64,000 bases of DNA from Nyssa sinensis (GCA_008638375.1 CM018031.1:2269001-2333000), one strand, 5' to 3'; shown: positions 41,701 through 54,177, counted from the stretch's first letter. The notes: generated by a model from the sequence alone, not told the origin. Translations and numbers: made by a program.

Positions 41701-43084
41701 CCAGTTGAAGAAACTGTATAAAGTTTAGCTTTACTTATTCAGTTGGACCTCCTCTTCTCGAGTTTCAAAAAATTAAATTCAGTGTCACCTTCATGGAGAT
41801 TGCCATTTCTTCATGCTTGGAAGATAATCATTCATGGTTTCTCAAGTATCAACAGATTTTCAAATGAGGATGTTGACCTATTCTTTAAAGACAAGCAATA
41901 TGTGGATTGAAAAATAAAAATTGTAAAGCAAATGTGAAACAAACTGTAAGTACTTTCGCATAAGAAAGCAAATGTGCCTTGGTTTACTTTTTGCTAAAAA
42001 ATTATCAATAAATATATATATATATAACAAAAAAAATAGCTTCAAATTCCTACAAACAAAGCCATACTTATCATGCTAACAGCTGAGCTGAAATCTGTAT
42101 AATAATTAAGACATTATGTACTAAATATTATCAAATATGTATAAGACAGGCAGGTTGCCCATCACTTGCTAACTGGGATAGGCCCAGCCCAAGTTATATC
42201 AGTTTCATGTGAGTTCATGAAATTTGCCTTTTCTTTAAAAGTAAGTGAAACTTCGTTATTTCTAAGGAAACAAATTAAGCCTTTAAGACCATGGCTATAC
42301 TTTTTTCCAATCACATTACACAATGCACCATTCTTTAACCTTCTTTCTTATGTTAATGTTACCCTACTTAACACAAAGATCCAAGCCCAACAAAAAAGAA
42401 AAAGAAGAAATCAAGAAGACAACAGCATGATATATAGAGCTTAAAATTTAGAAGTAGAAAAAGAGCTTCACCTCGAGGGAAGGAAAAGAATGAAACAAAT
42501 AACTTACATGTAAGGCCCTGTAAAATAGTTTCAAACAATAAAACAGATCATCATCAACCAGAGGGACAGAGGGAGACCACGTGAATAAAACCAAAAAACG
42601 AAATCGCCCAAAATTTAACAATTAGTACCTGGGAGACCCTTGAGGGCATTGAAACAGAGGCAAGTGTCCTCCACCAGCACTGGTCCATTCACCTTTGCAT
42701 TCCCGCAAACAACAGTTAAAACTCTTTTTATATATATATATATATATACACACATACAGAGAGAGAGGGGGAGAGGGAGAGAGTACCTCCTTTGCAGCCA
42801 ATCGAGCCTTTTCTTTGGAAATGTCTGCAGGTTCGCCTTGTAGTTCTGGCACTGTAAGGAAAAGGCAGAACACGAAAACGGGTGAGAGAGATGAAAAGGG
42901 AAAGAAAGAAAGAAAGAAAAAAAGGAGGGTTCCGATAGAGCGTACGGTCGAGCTTGAGGGACTTAAAGGGAATGGAATCGCCCAAGATGGCTCGGACTTC
43001 CTCAAGCTTTTTGGCGTTGCCGGTCACGAATGTGACCGGACGCGATAGGACCACTCCGGAACTAACAACCCTCGTGGCCGCCAT
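35774..43084 (-). CDS. Inosine triphosphate pyrophosphatase (ITPA/HAM1 family), eight exons
   Basis: Housekeeping enzyme that hydrolyses ITP, dITP and XTP to the monophosphates, keeping deaminated purines out of nucleic acids. Exons: 42946-43084, 42787-42851, 42629-42692, a 10-nt micro-exon 42508-42517, 37897-37928, 37650-37762, 35998-36074, and the last beginning at 35895. The family signatures occur in order: [12 protein letters not shown] (TxxNxxK), [77 protein letters not shown], and the nucleotide-binding SHR. As written, the last exon stops at a TGA (35811) after KSHFA, giving 194 aa. If one C of GCCTGAG (about 35814) is an extra base, the frame continues through EAGYTF to a TAA at 35774, giving 206 aa, the family's usual length. 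An in-frame upstream ATG at 43141 would add 19 residues. Unusual residues are Leu for Pro in GKTP and Gly for Glu in GHEG. Seven kb are spent on about 200 codons because introns carry mobile elements. Confidence 0.93.
36180..36480 (-). repeat. Paired SINE- or LTR-like repeat in ITPA intron 6
   Basis: Two related segments of about 60 bp in direct orientation (about 36227-36288 and 36413-36470) share TTGCCCCAAA, GCCCAACAATGTA and ATCAAG. On the minus strand the second shows TAGCTTAAGGCTTTGGGG followed by GAGTTCAAGTCTC, which resemble tRNA-type A and B boxes. I recognise the wording as a common plant repeat but cannot name the family. Confidence 0.45.
37164..37280 (-). mobile_element. tRNA-derived SINE in ITPA intron 6
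   Basis: Read on the minus strand, the 117-bp element has an A-box-like TAGCTTGAATGG, a B-box-like GAGTTCAGGTCCC and then TTACCTATC followed by poly-A. That is the layout of a short plant tRNA-derived SINE. It is flanked by a perfect 9-bp target-site duplication TGCCAGACA at 37155-37163 and 37281-37289. The perfect duplication implies fairly recent insertion. It sits in the same orientation as ITPA. Confidence 0.75.
37804..37827. repeat. Poly-G tract, 24 nt, inside ITPA intron 5
   Basis: Uninterrupted G run on the + strand between ITPA exons 5 and 6. The transcript would carry poly-C here, and the template strand read on + could form G-quadruplexes. Confidence 0.9.
39040..39665 (+). pseudogene. 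Ty3/gypsy retrotransposon gag relic in ITPA intron 4
   Basis: Plus-strand frame at 39420-39660 encodes [14 protein letters not shown], then [12 protein letters not shown] and [18 protein letters not shown]. This is the order and spacing of the plant gypsy-type retrotransposon gag (CxxxFxxSL, TWY) domain. Upstream, 39040-39420, a proline- and threonine-rich frame interrupted by stops is probably the gag N terminus. No protease, reverse transcriptase or LTR is recognisable nearby. It lies inside the 4.6 kb intron following the ITPA micro-exon, antisense to that gene. Confidence 0.6.
42508..42517 (-). other. 10-nt micro-exon of ITPA (GGCCTTACAT)
   Basis: On the minus strand the sequence reads ATTTTACAG, then GGCCTTACAT, then GTAAGTT: a good acceptor and donor around ten bases. 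It joins exon 3 (ending CCA G) to exon 5 (starting C AAG TGG) and supplies exactly the missing Gly-Pro-Tyr-Ile of the conserved LPGPYIKWF block. Without it the frame is lost. The introns on its two sides are 111 nt and 4579 nt. Confidence 0.85.
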
Positions 43085-45500
43085 TTCCCGCGCTTTTCCC
43101 CCCACGGCTTTGGAATTCCACAGACCTCGACGAACAATCAAGGACGAGAAGGTTTTGGATGGAGGGTTTTGAGTTAAAAAAACCTTTTTTACACTAACCT
43201 CCCTTAAAAGTAGGCTTAATTATAGTAGCATCCCCTCTTATTTGAAAAATAGAAAAACCTCCCCTCTCAAGTTTGTCCGGAGATGATTTTTACAAAAATA
43301 TATAGAATTACATTGTTAGCCTCACGTTTTAAAAAAAAAAAAATTAAAAAGCCAATCAAATTATATAAAATGCTCTCTCTCTTCGTGGAGGGATGTCTGT
43401 CATTTCACTTTCATTACAAAATGCATCTTACATCTTAAAAATATTAAATATGTTTTGTTTGTTAACAACGATAAAAAGGGTATTTTGAAAATAAAATAAA
43501 ATGTCTAAATGTCTCGAATTCGAATCATTTTTATTTTGATCATCAATAATTAAAGTTTAAAAGTTATGTTTGATTATCATGAAAATATGGACTTAATCTG
43601 ATACGCATAAGTTGACTCAAAATATTCCTTAAAAGATTTTTCAAAAATAAAAAAAATAATGCTAACAAATTCGTTAATTAAACCGACGACTTAGTAATAA
43701 GAGAGAGAAATTGTTACTCAATTTTCAAAAGCATGTTTTTGAAATAAAAGTGAAAGTCTTTATAATTAACCTAGTCTCAAGCAAGGGCGGATGTAAGGAG
43801 CCGGGTGGCGGCTACGACCCCTCAAAAATTTTAACATTACATTTTTTATCCCTAATTTTATTTAAAAAAATTAATAAAATAGGACTTAGTCCCAAAAAAA
43901 TTAATAATATATTTTTTACTCTTAATTTTGTTAGAATGTTTTAATAACATAGGACTTGACTCTCCCAAATTTTTTAAAATAAACATAAGAATTTTCTTAA
44001 ATCTTAATTTTTTCAGTCTAACCCCCATAATTATAATTTATAAATCTCTCACTGGTTTCGAGGGAGATTAATGTAATTTAACATTTTGGTATAAACTATA
44101 AAGTGACATAGTATGACCTAAAGAGAGCTATTCATGGGCCAAAAAATTGGGCCTGATCTTTGATCTCGAGCACCCGCCTCCAGTACACATTACCCCACCC
44201 CACTCTTTCAAGTATTTACTCTGTTTCTTAGTGTAATATTATATAATTAATCTAAAGATGTATTTGTTCATATTTGGGAAGCTTACGATTGTGATCCGAA
44301 TTAAAATGAATAATTTCCTAAACACCATCTACAACTATAAATCGAAATGTAGCATTGCTCACAAATTTAATATAACTAGATTAAATATATGCATGATTAA
44401 CAATGGGATCAATTTTTGATTCAAATATGATTTGTCTAAACAGATATAACTTAATCCAAATTTGATAAGAGTGTTTGTTAAATAAATCGGATATGAATTT
44501 TCATGATCCGATTCGTTAAAAATCTGATTTAATATATATATATATATATAATGTATAATATTTATAATATTATTTTTAAGATTAGATAAGTTTATGGTGC
44601 TAGAGCCTCCTTTGTTAAATTTCATTTATGGGATAATAGGATTAGATGTTCAAGAGTCAACAAATTTAGATTTAAATTAATTAATAAAAAATCAATCAGA
44701 TTATTGGATCATTGGATTATCGGATTATGTATTTTTCTTACCAAAACATATTTAATCATTCCTAATTCGGTTTATGTCCGATCGATTTATAGGCCTAACT
44801 AGTAAGATTTTCAAAATTTTAGGGGTGCCCAACATTCCTCTTCCGTGCGCGCGCTTATAGAATATTTAAGTTCCTATGAATAAGTAACTTCTCATATTTT
44901 GTATTTATTTATTGATCAGCTTTCATTTGAGGATTAAAGATGCTATGTTTTTAGAGAGGGAACCAAATATGGGCTGAGGTGAGTAAAACACAGGCCCATA
45001 TACATTCTTAGACCTACTATGGGCTAGTATCACAGCCATTGAAAGCCATCTATCCTGCACTACCCATTGCTCGCTCTTATCAAAACGTTTTCAAACTCCC
45101 TGCCCAGCCCATCTTCAAGTGCTAATAGGGGTCATATATACATATAGATATGCTAGTTGGATCCCCGCATCATACCCAGGCTTAATCTGTCATTCAAGCC
45201 TTGAAAAGAATTACATAAATGAATGATAAATTCATAAATAAATAATAAAAAATTATTCATAAAAAATTGAATGATAAGTTCATAAATATAAATAATAAGA
45301 GATTGATAAAATGTCCATAAAAAAAAACAACTGGTTATATCGTAAATAATAATAAATTAATAAATAAAGGGTAAAAGAATAAATTAAGTATGATGTGGCA
45401 AAATTTAAAAATAGACAAATAAAAAAGATAAAAAAAAATATAACGATAGATTAATGATTGAAAGATAAAATCGTTATTCTATCATGATGGCTAACCCTCA

Positions 45501-45504
<4 letters not shown>

Positions 45505-45535
<31 letters not shown>
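45505..45535. repeat. (TA)n microsatellite
   Basis: About 15 uninterrupted TA units in the ITPA-kinase spacer. Confidence 0.9.
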
Positions 45536-45538
<3 letters not shown>

Positions 45539-47469
45539 ATGATCCCTTAATGACTGGTGTATGTTTCCATAGTCCCACCAAACTTTCTATTCCTTTTATA
45601 TATAACATACACTTTGTAAATTAAAACAATGGAGCAGTTTTGCAGACCAGGCCCAGTCCTAGTCCCTATACAAGTGAGAGTGTTTTTTAATGTCTATACG
45701 AGTATTTGAGTCAAAAAGGGCCGTAATAGTTGCCATTGGTTCTTTGAGTGGGTCATGTCTACTTGCACATGACACACTATTAAATTGTCCTTCTCTCCTC
45801 AACTTTAGGTCACTTTCAAGTTTCAAACTTAAGCTGGAATATACATAGACAGAAATATATATATATATATATATATATGCAGGAAAAAAAAACAGAATAT
45901 GTATAGGACACCCTTACCCTTGTCTTCAAAAAGTGTAAGCTCTCCATCTTGACCACTAGACTGAAATGTTCCTCAATTATATCATATGTAGGTAAAGAAA
46001 AGGTCCTAAATTACTATAAAAAATTATCATAAATGAATAGTATATGCATTAATTATTCATTATATATCAAGGAAATTTTCATTTTTTTTCTCAACAGATA
46101 TGTCATATTATGCAACTATTATTAAATAATGAAATAGTCGATAATGTGACATTTATTCAATACTTTATTAAAAAAAATTGAGAATTTTTATATCGTAAAA
46201 GAGTAGTATATAATACCATTTAATTGCAAAATAAATAGTCGATTGAATTACATTTTGGAACTACTAAAAATAAATAAAGTAGGTACTAATGGTGGTTGCA
46301 AGCAAAACCTCTGAGTGAGACTATCTGTGTAGCATTCCTCTCTCTATCTATATATATAAATCAATTTGTATCTCAAATGATATGACAATTAACTACATTA
46401 ATTACATGATTTAAAATTTTATTAGTAATACAGTGTTATATCATATGAAATATAAATTTGAGAAGTATAACAATTATATATATATATATATATCTTACTT
46501 TTGTCTTATAATATTTGCCTCTGCTAAAAATTTTAACATTTTAAAAAGACAAACATTTAACATTTTTATACATATTTCTTAAATTAACTTCAATTCAAAA
46601 CATCTCATGCATTTAAAATTTAAAAAGGATCATTGAGAAAATTTATACCTTTTTTATTGTTTTTGTTTTTCCTTCTAGTTTTTTTTTAAGGAAAAAAATA
46701 AGAATTTTGAAAATACATGTGTTTTTAGATCATTTTTGTTTCCTAACAAATTCTATTTTTGAAAACACCAAAATTATTTTTAATAATTTCATAAAAATAA
46801 TTGTTTAATAAAAATTTCAAAAAAATTGTTGAAAACATCTCACCAAACACATTTTCTGTCAACATTTTAATCTCTCATATTTTTAAAACAAAATATAATT
46901 ATTAAAAACATAACCAAACTTTTTTCTTTTTGTTGCAAACCAAAACTTTCAAAATAAACATATAATTTGGGACATAAAAAAAAGAACAAATAATTTATTA
47001 TGGAGCAAGAACAAATATAAGTTCCTTTCAAAAGCCAAGGGTGGGTCTTTGATTAAGAGTTTGTGGATGGGGCTTGTGAGGTTTGTGACAGAACACAGCG
47101 TGTATAGATTCCATTGGGGGAGTTTTCCAAGGTCACCACGACCCTAAAAATAGGGGCTGCCGGCTGTGGGCAGCGCCGTTTCAGCTTTATTTTTTTGGAC
47201 CTTATGGTCTTAACCTAATTGTTTATTAAGACCTTGAGCCCTTGATAAGGTCCTATATGGAATCAGATGTCATACCTTTAATTCATATAATAATATATGA
47301 TCTTACATATTACTTTTTATTAAAATGTTGTAAAAGAGGTTTGGTTTGGTTGGGCAATTAGTGGGAAGGATTTGGATTCCCCTTGTCACGTGATATGGCC
47401 TCAAAGTCAGGGATGTGTCGTTAAAGCTACCATTCCACTCACTTCCAAATCTCTATTATTTCTCACTAT

Positions 47470-47505
<36 letters not shown>

Positions 47506-49073
47506 GCCGTGTTTTCCTTCTTTTTCTTTCTACCCTTTTTCCTCCCCTTCTTTTGATGATTTTGGAATGTAGGCTTAACCCACTTCTTAGAGTTCCTTGG
47601 CCAATTGATCATTGATCCATGAATATTAAGGATAGTTTTTACCATTCCTATAGTTTGTTACAGAGTGGGTTTAATTTTTAAATTTTATTTTCTCGGGTTA
47701 CTATAACGTGGATAGTCATTTTTTACTTATAAATTTTTTAAACAAATAAATATAAAGTTTAAATGGGTAACTCGTTCATTTTTCAAGTATCCGCAGAATT
47801 AAGAGAGAGGAGATTAGTAAGAATTTAATAACAAGAACCCTAACAATTAACACTTTCGATAAAATAAAGAGAATCTGAAATTTGATTTCAAATTATTCTA
47901 GATTAAATTGAAATTTGATTTCAAAATTTTAAAATGACCACTTACAAATTTTATCTAAACCCGAAGAAATCAAATCCAACTATTACAGAGATGCTCATAC
48001 CAAAATCAAGAGAAATAAAATAAAAATATTCATTTCTTTCGTAGAAAGAATAAGAATAGAACTCACGAGTTAGCAACCAATTAAACCTCAATTGGCAACC
48101 ACTCTCACACTTCAAACAAGAATTTACTATGTTTTGTTTAAATAACAGCTAAAAAGGTTATCACTTAGTGTTCAAACCCATGTTTTAATACATATTTTAT
48201 CAATTCACAAAGTTATAACCTCTTATTTAATTAATGACTAGTATAAAAGAAAAAGAAAATGATACTAATTGTCCAATCAAAGATTTAAAATTGACTAATC
48301 AAATTTGAGCAATAATTCTCTATCAATTATTCATATACTCACACTGGGAGAGGCCACGGTGTGTGGACCTTGAGTAAATTGAATATTTTTTGATAACTCG
48401 ATATTCGATTATCCGGTCCGATTAATTCGGAAGATCAATCCTATCCGTTTACTAACAGAAGGTCTGATTAATACCGGAACAGCACCCTGTATATTATAGT
48501 TGTGACACTTGTAATATATTTTCTTTTTCCTTTTTTCCCCTATATTATAATATTAGAGATGCCAGTGAAAACCTTTTACTTTGTAATCTACTACATAATA
48601 TTGTTGTGATTCTCTCTCAAATTCTTAATTAAATATCTATAAATTAGAAAAAATGCAGATTATTTCCTAATAATACATAATAACAACACAAATGTCATTG
48701 GATCTAACAGCGATTAGAGAGCCAAAACACTGATTTCGAGGGATGCTCCTATATTTGTCAGGTCAAAATGTTTAAGCAAAGTGCTGATCCCATGTTATCA
48801 TTCTCAATTGCGTTTACTAACACGCGCTAGAAGAGAGAGAGAGAAATAGTAGAACATTTGATTAATAAATCATAAGTTTGTTTAATAAACTAGTGTTTAT
48901 TATCAAATCAGGCTTATGCGCATGACATTGCATGGAGCAGGCTTGCGGAATTAGCAATCTTCCATCATCTTCTACACACCTTGTTGTCTCTTTGAAGTAT
49001 TAAAGGCTTGTTTGGACAAAAGACACGAATGAAATTTTGTGTGTTAACAGTGTTGTGTCCTAACATGCAAGAT

Positions 49074-49191
49074 TAGGCGTGTTTGGCACCGTAGTGGAGC
49101 CCTATGGCTATGCCACACATTTATCTATTTCAAAATTATGGGCCGCACCAACCAAAATACCCTTCCGTCCATTCTGCCAAACACCCCCTTA
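49074..49191. mobile_element. Possible miniature inverted-repeat element, about 118 bp
   Basis: The left end reads TTAGGCGTGTTTGGCA. The right end is the imperfect reverse complement, ending TGCCAAACACCCCCTTA. Length and terminal wording fit small hAT- or Harbinger-type MITEs, but I see no clear target-site duplication. Confidence 0.4.
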
Positions 49192-49862
49192 GACAAATAA
49201 TCACTTAATGGAATAATTTTACCTATAATCAATAACTTTTAGTTCATGCTATTACATCAATTGTTAATCCAGTTTAGGATTTATATTTCCTTGGAGTTAG
49301 ACAATTGGAGATTAGACTTCAGGGAACCTTAGATTTATAGTTTAGATTAGATTATAAATATATAAAATTTGAGATTTTCGTATAAATAGAACTTAAAACG
49401 ATTATTTTATCAATATAATAATAAAGTGGGCTAGAATAGCAATTAAAAATAATTAGGAAGATGCAACATTTGATAAGCTGATGGAAAAAATATAGTAAGG
49501 GATGTGATCAGTGAGAGGGTGGTCCTGGTCCTAAATCTAGCAGATCATGTGCATTATGTACCCAACAATTGGAAACAAACATCATTAGAGGGTAGCATGG
49601 GATGTCAAGTATTTCTAATGTGTTGTTTTCAACATTTAATAAGGTGTTTAATTTGTAACAATAATTGAGGATTACATTGACCAAATCGATTACAGGCCAC
49701 TAGTGCTGCATCAAATTAAATACCAAAGGTGCATGCATGGTCTTTGGGCAGAAATTGTTCGATTACTAGAATACCCAATTCCCAGTGACATTAAAGGTCA
49801 ATGGACCTTGAGATAAAGAAGCCATTAATTGAAGAGTAACTGAATCCAACAAATGGTTAAAA

Positions 49863-49894
<32 letters not shown>

Positions 49895-50050
49895 CTCGGG
49901 CTAACTGTTATCACCCACTCGTGTTTACTTACAGCGTTCAAAACAAACCTAAACTAAGTAATTGACATTTGACACACAGATTTTCAAGTCATGGACAGCT
50001 GGTGTCTCCCCTCCGTGCGCGTGACACAATCTAGGCATCTAACGGAGATA

Positions 50051-50055
50051 TATAA

Positions 50056-50086
<31 letters not shown>
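50051..50086 (+). promoter_or_regulatory. Candidate TATA element and GA leader of the receptor kinase
   Basis: TATAAATA at 50051-50058 is followed by a TA tract and a (GA)n tract to 50086. The ATG lies about 310 bp downstream, so a long leader would be implied. TA microsatellites mimic TATA boxes, so this is tentative. Confidence 0.3.
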
Positions 50087-50367
50087 AGGAGAGGCATCTT
50101 AGGTGGGGATGGTGCAGAGGGTGGTGGTGGTGCAGCTTGTGGATCTCTAGGTATTCCTTCCTTGGTTCATTTCTTTATCATATTTTTTTGTAAGTGTGTG
50201 TCTGTGCTTTTGTTACGCATAGTAGAAAAACTAGGCAAGTGTGACACTTTGAGTTTTGAGTTGAAACCAAGCAAGCCCTGAGAAAGAACTTACAGAGATG
50301 GAGGAGAGAGAAGCAGCAAACCCCAAATGATGCAAACCCGAGAAGAAAGGTTTGGAAATTGAGGCAA

Positions 50368-53300
50368 ATGTCGATGCCCAGCTCGAGGCAATCCTACAAC
50401 CGCCTCTCCTCACCATCATTCTTAACCCCACAACTTCCACCACTACCTCTCTTCCTCTCCTCCTTCACTCTTCTCTCAACCATTTTCGCCCTCTTCATCA
50501 GCCCTGCCACCGCCCCGCCACCGCCACTGCCAAACACGAAGCTATAACACTTTTCTCATGGTTACAAACCTCTTCCTCACCACCACCCTCTTTCTCAAAC
50601 TGGAACTCACTTGACACCAACCCATGCAACTGGACATACATAACATGTAATTCACAAGGCTTTGTCACGGAAATCAATATTCAATCAATCCCTCTCGAGC
50701 TTTCATTGCCATCCAATCTTTCTTCATTTTTATACATCCGAAAGCTCGTCATTTCAGATGCTAATCTTACTGGAACCATCCCAGCAGAGCTCGGTGATTG
50801 CCATTTACTCTCAGTTATCGACCTCAGTTCAAACAGTCTGGTTGGTTCAATCCCATCAAGTATCGGTGAGCTTCAAAACCTTGAGGAATTGATCTTGAAC
50901 TCAAACCAGCTCACTGGGAAGATCCCAGTTGAGCTCAGCAACTGCCAAAACCTTCAGAATCTTTTGCTTTTCGACAACCGCCTTGGCGGCAACATTCCAC
51001 CTGAATTAGGCCAATTATCCAATCTAGAATCCCTCCGTGCCGGCGGCAACAAAGACATCACTGGACAAATCCCCGATGAGCTCGGACACTGCAGTAACTT
51101 GACGGTCTTAGGCCTTGCCGATACCCGAGTTTCTGGTTTTATACCGGCTTCATTGGGGAAGCTCGGCAAGCTTCATACACTGTCCATATACACAACAATG
51201 CTCTCCGGTGAAATCCCTCCCGAAATAGGTAACTGTTCTGAGCTTGTGAACTTGTATTTATATGAAAATAGTCTTCTGGGTTCGCTTCCGCCAGAGCTCG
51301 GCAAGCTCCGCAAGCTCGAAAAATTATTGTTGTGGCAAAACGATTTTGTTGGGGTCATCCCAGAAGAGATTGGCAATTGTACTAGTTTGACGATGATTGA
51401 TTTGTCATTGAATTCTTTGTCTGGGACAATACCTTGGTCATTCGGTCGGCTGGTTGAGCTTGAAGAGCTTATGATTAGTGATAATAATGTGTCTGGTTCT
51501 ATACCTTCAGTCCTTTCAAATGCTACAAATCTATTACAGTTGCAGCTTGATACAAATCAGATCTCTGGTTTGATACCTCCAGAGCTTGGGACGTTGTCAA
51601 AGCTTGTGGTGTTCTTTGCTTGGCAAAACCAGCTTGAAGGAAGCATACCTTCAAGTTTGGCTAGTTCTAGCAATCTTCAAGCACTAGACTTGTCACACAA
51701 TTCACTAACTGGTAGCATACCTCCAGGCTTGTTTCAACTCCAAAATCTCACAAAACTTCTCTTGATTTCAAATGATATTTCTGGTTCTATTACCCAAGGA
51801 AATTGGTAATTGTAGCTCTCTTGTGAGGCTTAGGCTCGGAAACAACCGGATTGTTGGAGAGATTCCTGAAGAAATTGGGGGCCTAAAGAGCTTAAATTTT
51901 CTTGATTTGTCTGGGAATCTCCTTTCTGGTTCAATCCCAGATGAGATTGGAAGTTGCACAGAATTGCAAATGGTAGACCTCAGCAACAATACACTACAGG
52001 GTCCCCTGCCTAATTCATTGTCATCTCTGTCCGGTCTCCAAGTTTTGGATGTTTCAAGCAATCAATTAGCAGGTCCTATTCTGGCAAGTTTTGGTCGCCT
52101 TGTTTCATTAAACAAGCTCATTCTTAGCAAGAATTCATTCACTGGATCGATACCTTCATCGCTCGGCCTCTGTTCGAATCTCCAATTGCTTGATCTTAGC
52201 AGCAATGAGCTATTTGACAACATTCCCATGGAGTTGTGTAAGATTGATGCCCTGGAAATTGCTCTAAATCTGAGTTGCAATAGTCTCACTGGGCCAATTC
52301 CTGCTCAAATATCAGCACTGAACAAGCTTTCAATACTGGACCTTTCACATAACAAGCTTGCAGGGGATTTGAGTCCCCTGGCAGGGCTTGACAATCTTGT
52401 TGCTCTCAACATCTCTTACAACAACTTCACCTGGTTATCTTCCCGACAACAAGCTCTTTCGACAGTTAGCAGCCACAGACATTGCTGGAAACCAAGGGCT
52501 GTGCTCTTTTGGTCGGGACTCCTGTTTCTTGAGCAATGTTGCTGGAACAGGGCTAAAAACAGAGAACTGATGTTAGGCGGTCAAGGAGACTTAAACTAGC
52601 CATTGCTTTGCTAATCACTATGACAATTGCAATGGTGATTGTGGGAACACTTGCAGTGATTCGAGCACGAAGGACTATTAGGGGTGATGATGATTCAGAG
52701 ATGGGAGAGTCACGGCCTTGGCAATTCACCCCATTCCAGAAGTTGAATTTCTCAGTAGATCAAGTGTTGAAAGTGCCTAGCTGATTCTAATGTGATTGGA
52801 AAAGGGTGTTCTGGGGTTGTTTATCGCGCCGATATGGACAACGGTGAGGTTATTGCAGTGAAGAAGCTTTGGCCAACAACAATGGCTGCAGCAAATGATT
52901 GTAATGACAATAAATGTGGAGTTCGTGATTCCTTCTCAGCAGAGGTAAAAACACTCGGTTCAATCCGTCATAAGAACATTGTTAGATTCTTGGGTTGTTG
53001 TTGGAATCGAAACACGAGATTGCTCATGTATGACTATATGCCTAATGGGAGCTTAGGAAGGTCTCCTACATGAGAGAAATGGAAACCCCTTGGAGTGGGA
53101 ATTGAGATACCAAATTCTGTTGGGAGCAGCACAAGGCCTTGCTTATTTACACCATGATTGTGTCCCTCCAATTGTTCATAGGGACATCAAGGCCAATAAC
53201 ATCCTCATTGGTCTCGAATTCGAGCCTTACATCGCAGACTTTGGCCTAGCCAAGCTCAGTCGATGATGGTGATTTTGCTCGCTCCTCCAATACAGTTGCA

Positions 53301-54177
53301 GGTTCCTATGGATATATTGCTCCTGGTAAAATATTTCTTCCTTCTATGCCATAGTTCAATATTCATATGCTATTGTTTTCAAGCAAAAATTTATAATTTA
53401 TGGCTTGCTCGAGTATTTTACATTCAAGGTTGGACAAATTTGAATATATAGACCTGTTCCAAGAATTTTACTAACAGAATGGTTAAGACTTTTTGGTTAA
53501 ACACATGGTTAGACTCTGCTTTCTAGACAAGCTGTTTTGGAGAGTTTTCAGATTGATTAACCTGATTTTCATACTTCCCAAGTAGTCTCCTAGGGTAAAC
53601 AATCAAACCCAATTTAGCATTCTTCCGCTAATTCTACTGCTTTTTTTCTTTCTTTCAGAATATGGCTACATGATGAAGATCACAGAGAAGAGTGATGTTT
53701 ATAGCTATGGTGTAGTTGTATTGGAGGTGATTGACAGGGAAGCAACCAATTGATCCAACAATACCGGATGGACTCCATTTAGCAGATTGGGTGAGACAAA
53801 AGAGGGGAGGAATTGAAGTCCTTGATCCAAGCTTACTATCACGACCTGAATCAGAAATTGAAGAAATGATGCAAGCATTAGGCATTGCCTTGTTATGTGT
53901 AAACTCCATCCCTGATGAAAGGCCTACAATGAAAGATGTCGCAGCCATGCTCAAGGAAATTAAGCACGAGAGAGAGGAGTATGCAAAGGTTGATGTCCTC
54001 CTCAAGGGCTCTCCCGCCACTGACATCCAAGAAAATAAGAACTCCTGTGGAGTTCTGGCGACATCGTCATCGACACAGGCAATGCAAATTTTGTACCCAA
54101 AAAACAACAACACAAGCTTCTCTGGATCTGCATTGCTATACTCATCTTCCTCTAATGCCAAAATGGGATTCAAGTGA
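50368..54177 (+). CDS. LRR receptor-like kinase, RGI/RGFR (RCH-like) clade of LRR-XI; frame broken by eight indels
   Basis: Plasma-membrane receptor kinase. Close relatives in Arabidopsis (RGI/RGFR, RCH1/RCH2) perceive root meristem growth factor peptides. Two exons, 50368-53325 and 53659-54177, with GT-AG borders and the intron splitting the APE codon. Order of parts: ATG TCG ATG with a signal peptide, then the Cys-pair cap ([10 protein letters not shown]). Next come about two dozen LRRs, a cap ending [10 protein letters not shown], one transmembrane helix near 52600-52665 and the kinase. The kinase shows [32 protein letters not shown] and the conserved LYSSSS tail. Frame breaks: one missing base near 50500-50530 and one extra base near each of 51791, 52430, 52567, 52771, 53060, 53258 and 53730. 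With these allowed for, the coding length is 3471 nt (1156 aa), right for the clade, and every catalytic motif is intact. There are no additional stops, so sequence error is at least as likely as a recent pseudogene. Confidence 0.88.

Larger units (their letters stand above)
43085..49999. other. Intergenic between the divergent ITPA and receptor-kinase genes
   Basis: The first 300 bp are the ITPA 5' flank. The rest is AT-rich with many TA microsatellites (44532-44550, 45505-45535, 45862-45880, 46475-46492, and an AC-AT compound at 47469-47506). There is a transposon-like patch at about 43780-43960 and a probable small MITE at 49074-49191. No reading frame has a recognisable domain. Confidence 0.6.

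Noticed and set aside
42640..43172. Plus-strand frames over the ITPA first exons.
   Set aside because: Antisense shadows of ITPA exons 1-3 and of the TA/GA repeat in intron 2.
43780..43960. A GC-rich word (GGCGGATGTAAGGAGCCGGG) followed by two similar AT-rich arms.
   Set aside because: Looks like a transposon remnant, but ends and target duplication are not visible, so it was not called as an element.
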